Virus record (IMG/VR): IMGVR_UViG_3300009550_000067
Location: 1 to 23,281 of that record
Strand: one strand, 5' to 3'
DNA from: a virus
DNA: 23,281 bases
The position numbers and the translations under genes were made by a program. The notes under the pieces were generated by a model. It did not search any database and had not been told where the DNA came from. It saw nothing but the letters and a program-made list of their open reading frames with translations. Below, one piece after another: positions 22,717 to 23,281 of this stretch (position 1 is the first letter of the stretch; each line of letters starts with the position of its first letter).

Positions 22717-23281
22717 TTACACATCATTTGCAAGTTTTTGGAAGTATGAAAGTGATTCATCTTCCTCTACATCTGCTGATGCAGTTGTAGGTTCTGCAAT
22801 TGTTGGTTCTGGACTTGGAAATGCAACATCATCCATGTCAGATGCAACTGAAGCTGCAGTTGCAGTGGATGCTGTTATTCCCAAAACTCTGTCGAGTTTT
22901 TGTTTCAACTCATCATAAGATTTGAATTCACTAGGTGCAATCACATCTTGCAATGAATGTTGACTATTCCAGATTGCTTCTAATTTTGCATCATCTTCTG
23001 ATAATGGTTTAGAAGTTGCAAACTCAGACTTGTCATAGTTCCAGTATCCATCTACTTTACGAACTTTGATTTTAAAGTCTGCACCTTCCCATAAATCAAA
23101 TGGATTCATAGGTGTTTCATCTTGAAACTGTGGTTGCATTCTGTCTTTCAACATTTCGAAGATTTTCTTCCCATATCTGAATAGGAATACTTTACCTTCA
23201 TTTTCTGGATGTGTAGGGTCAGAAACTACAAGAATGTTTGACACATAGTGCAACCTTCTTTTCTGTTTCCTTGCTATATCC
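22717..23281 (-). CDS. gp32: Single-stranded DNA-binding protein gp32 (C-terminal part)
   Basis: The gene enters from the right edge, so only its last 188 codons are present and the true start is outside the window. The sequence matches the core and tail of T4 gp32: RKQKRRLHYVSNILVVSDP, then HPENEGKVFLFRYGKKIFEM, then WEGADFKIKVRKVDGYWNYD and FKSYDELKQKLDRVLG. gp32 coats single-stranded DNA during replication, recombination and repair. The tail from about 60 residues before the end is Ala/Thr/Ser-rich and then acidic (DVEEDESLSYF), like the acidic C-terminus through which T4 gp32 contacts other replication proteins. It ends LANDV. Its 3' end is 210 bases before the small basic gene, marking the replication-to-structure boundary. 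Confidence 0.93.
   Translation of the reverse strand, partial: DIARKQKRRLHYVSNILVVSDPTHPENEGKVFLFRYGKKIFEMLKDRMQPQFQDETPMNPFDLWEGADFKIKVRKVDGYWNYDKSEFATSKPLSEDDAKLEAIWNSQHSLQDVIAPSEFKSYDELKQKLDRVLGITASTATAASVASDMDDVAFPSPEPTIAEPTTASADVEEDESLSYFQKLANDV

Noticed and set aside
1-23281. CRISPR array, insertion sequence, integrase or attachment site
   Set aside because: No regularly spaced repeats, transposase, recombinase or flanking direct repeats were seen.

Overview
The window is a virion-morphogenesis segment of an AT-rich, T4-like marine myovirus, of the cyanophage / pelagimyophage type. The evidence is a nearly complete T4-type baseplate and tail set with marine-type features: gp5 has no lysozyme domain, gp7 and gp8 carry large beta-rich insertions, a DUF4815-like structural protein begins at the left edge, and perfect late-promoter octamers (TATAAATA) precede structural genes. 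Almost everything is on the minus strand; only gp4 is clearly on the plus strand.

In transcription order on the minus strand (right to left) the layout is as follows. The 3' part of the ssDNA-binding protein gp32 enters from the right edge. It is followed by a GC-rich, hairpin-rich leader with a late promoter and then a small basic protein. Next come a conserved 194-aa protein starting almost on top of a late promoter, a gp54/gp19-type tube-fold protein, the hub assembly protein gp26, a two-helix membrane protein and the gp29-type tape measure. About 1 kb without a convincing gene follows, with many inverted repeats and a tRNA-like element. The plus-strand gene gp4 lies beyond it, divergent from the gp48-type tube cap. 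After gp48 come gp53, the gp27-type hub, two tiny membrane peptides, an aspartate 1-decarboxylase (panD), the gp5 spike, a 368-aa protein of unknown function, gp25, gp6 and a terminator. A short fibre-like protein, a giant gp7-type wedge protein, gp8 and the start of the DUF4815-like protein complete the segment.

Together the genes build the contractile-tail baseplate: wedge (gp6, gp7, gp8, gp25, gp53), hub and spike (gp5, gp27), tube start and cap (gp48, gp54-like), and tail-length control with its chaperone (gp29, gp26). gp4 completes the head.

Four things stand out. (1) gp26 ends at a perfect T_TTT_TTC slippery heptamer, followed in the -1 frame by a 61-codon extension with no usable start. 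It sits between a tube-fold gene and the tape measure, like the G/GT chaperone frameshift of other long-tailed phages. (2) A panD gene with its active-site residues intact is translationally coupled between hub genes. (3) The ~1-kb spacer after the tape measure looks like a large structured RNA with a T-arm/acceptor-like domain in circularly permuted order. (4) Small beta modules and an acidic EDG micro-repeat recur across wedge proteins. Protein identities come from remembered family patterns, not from database searches.
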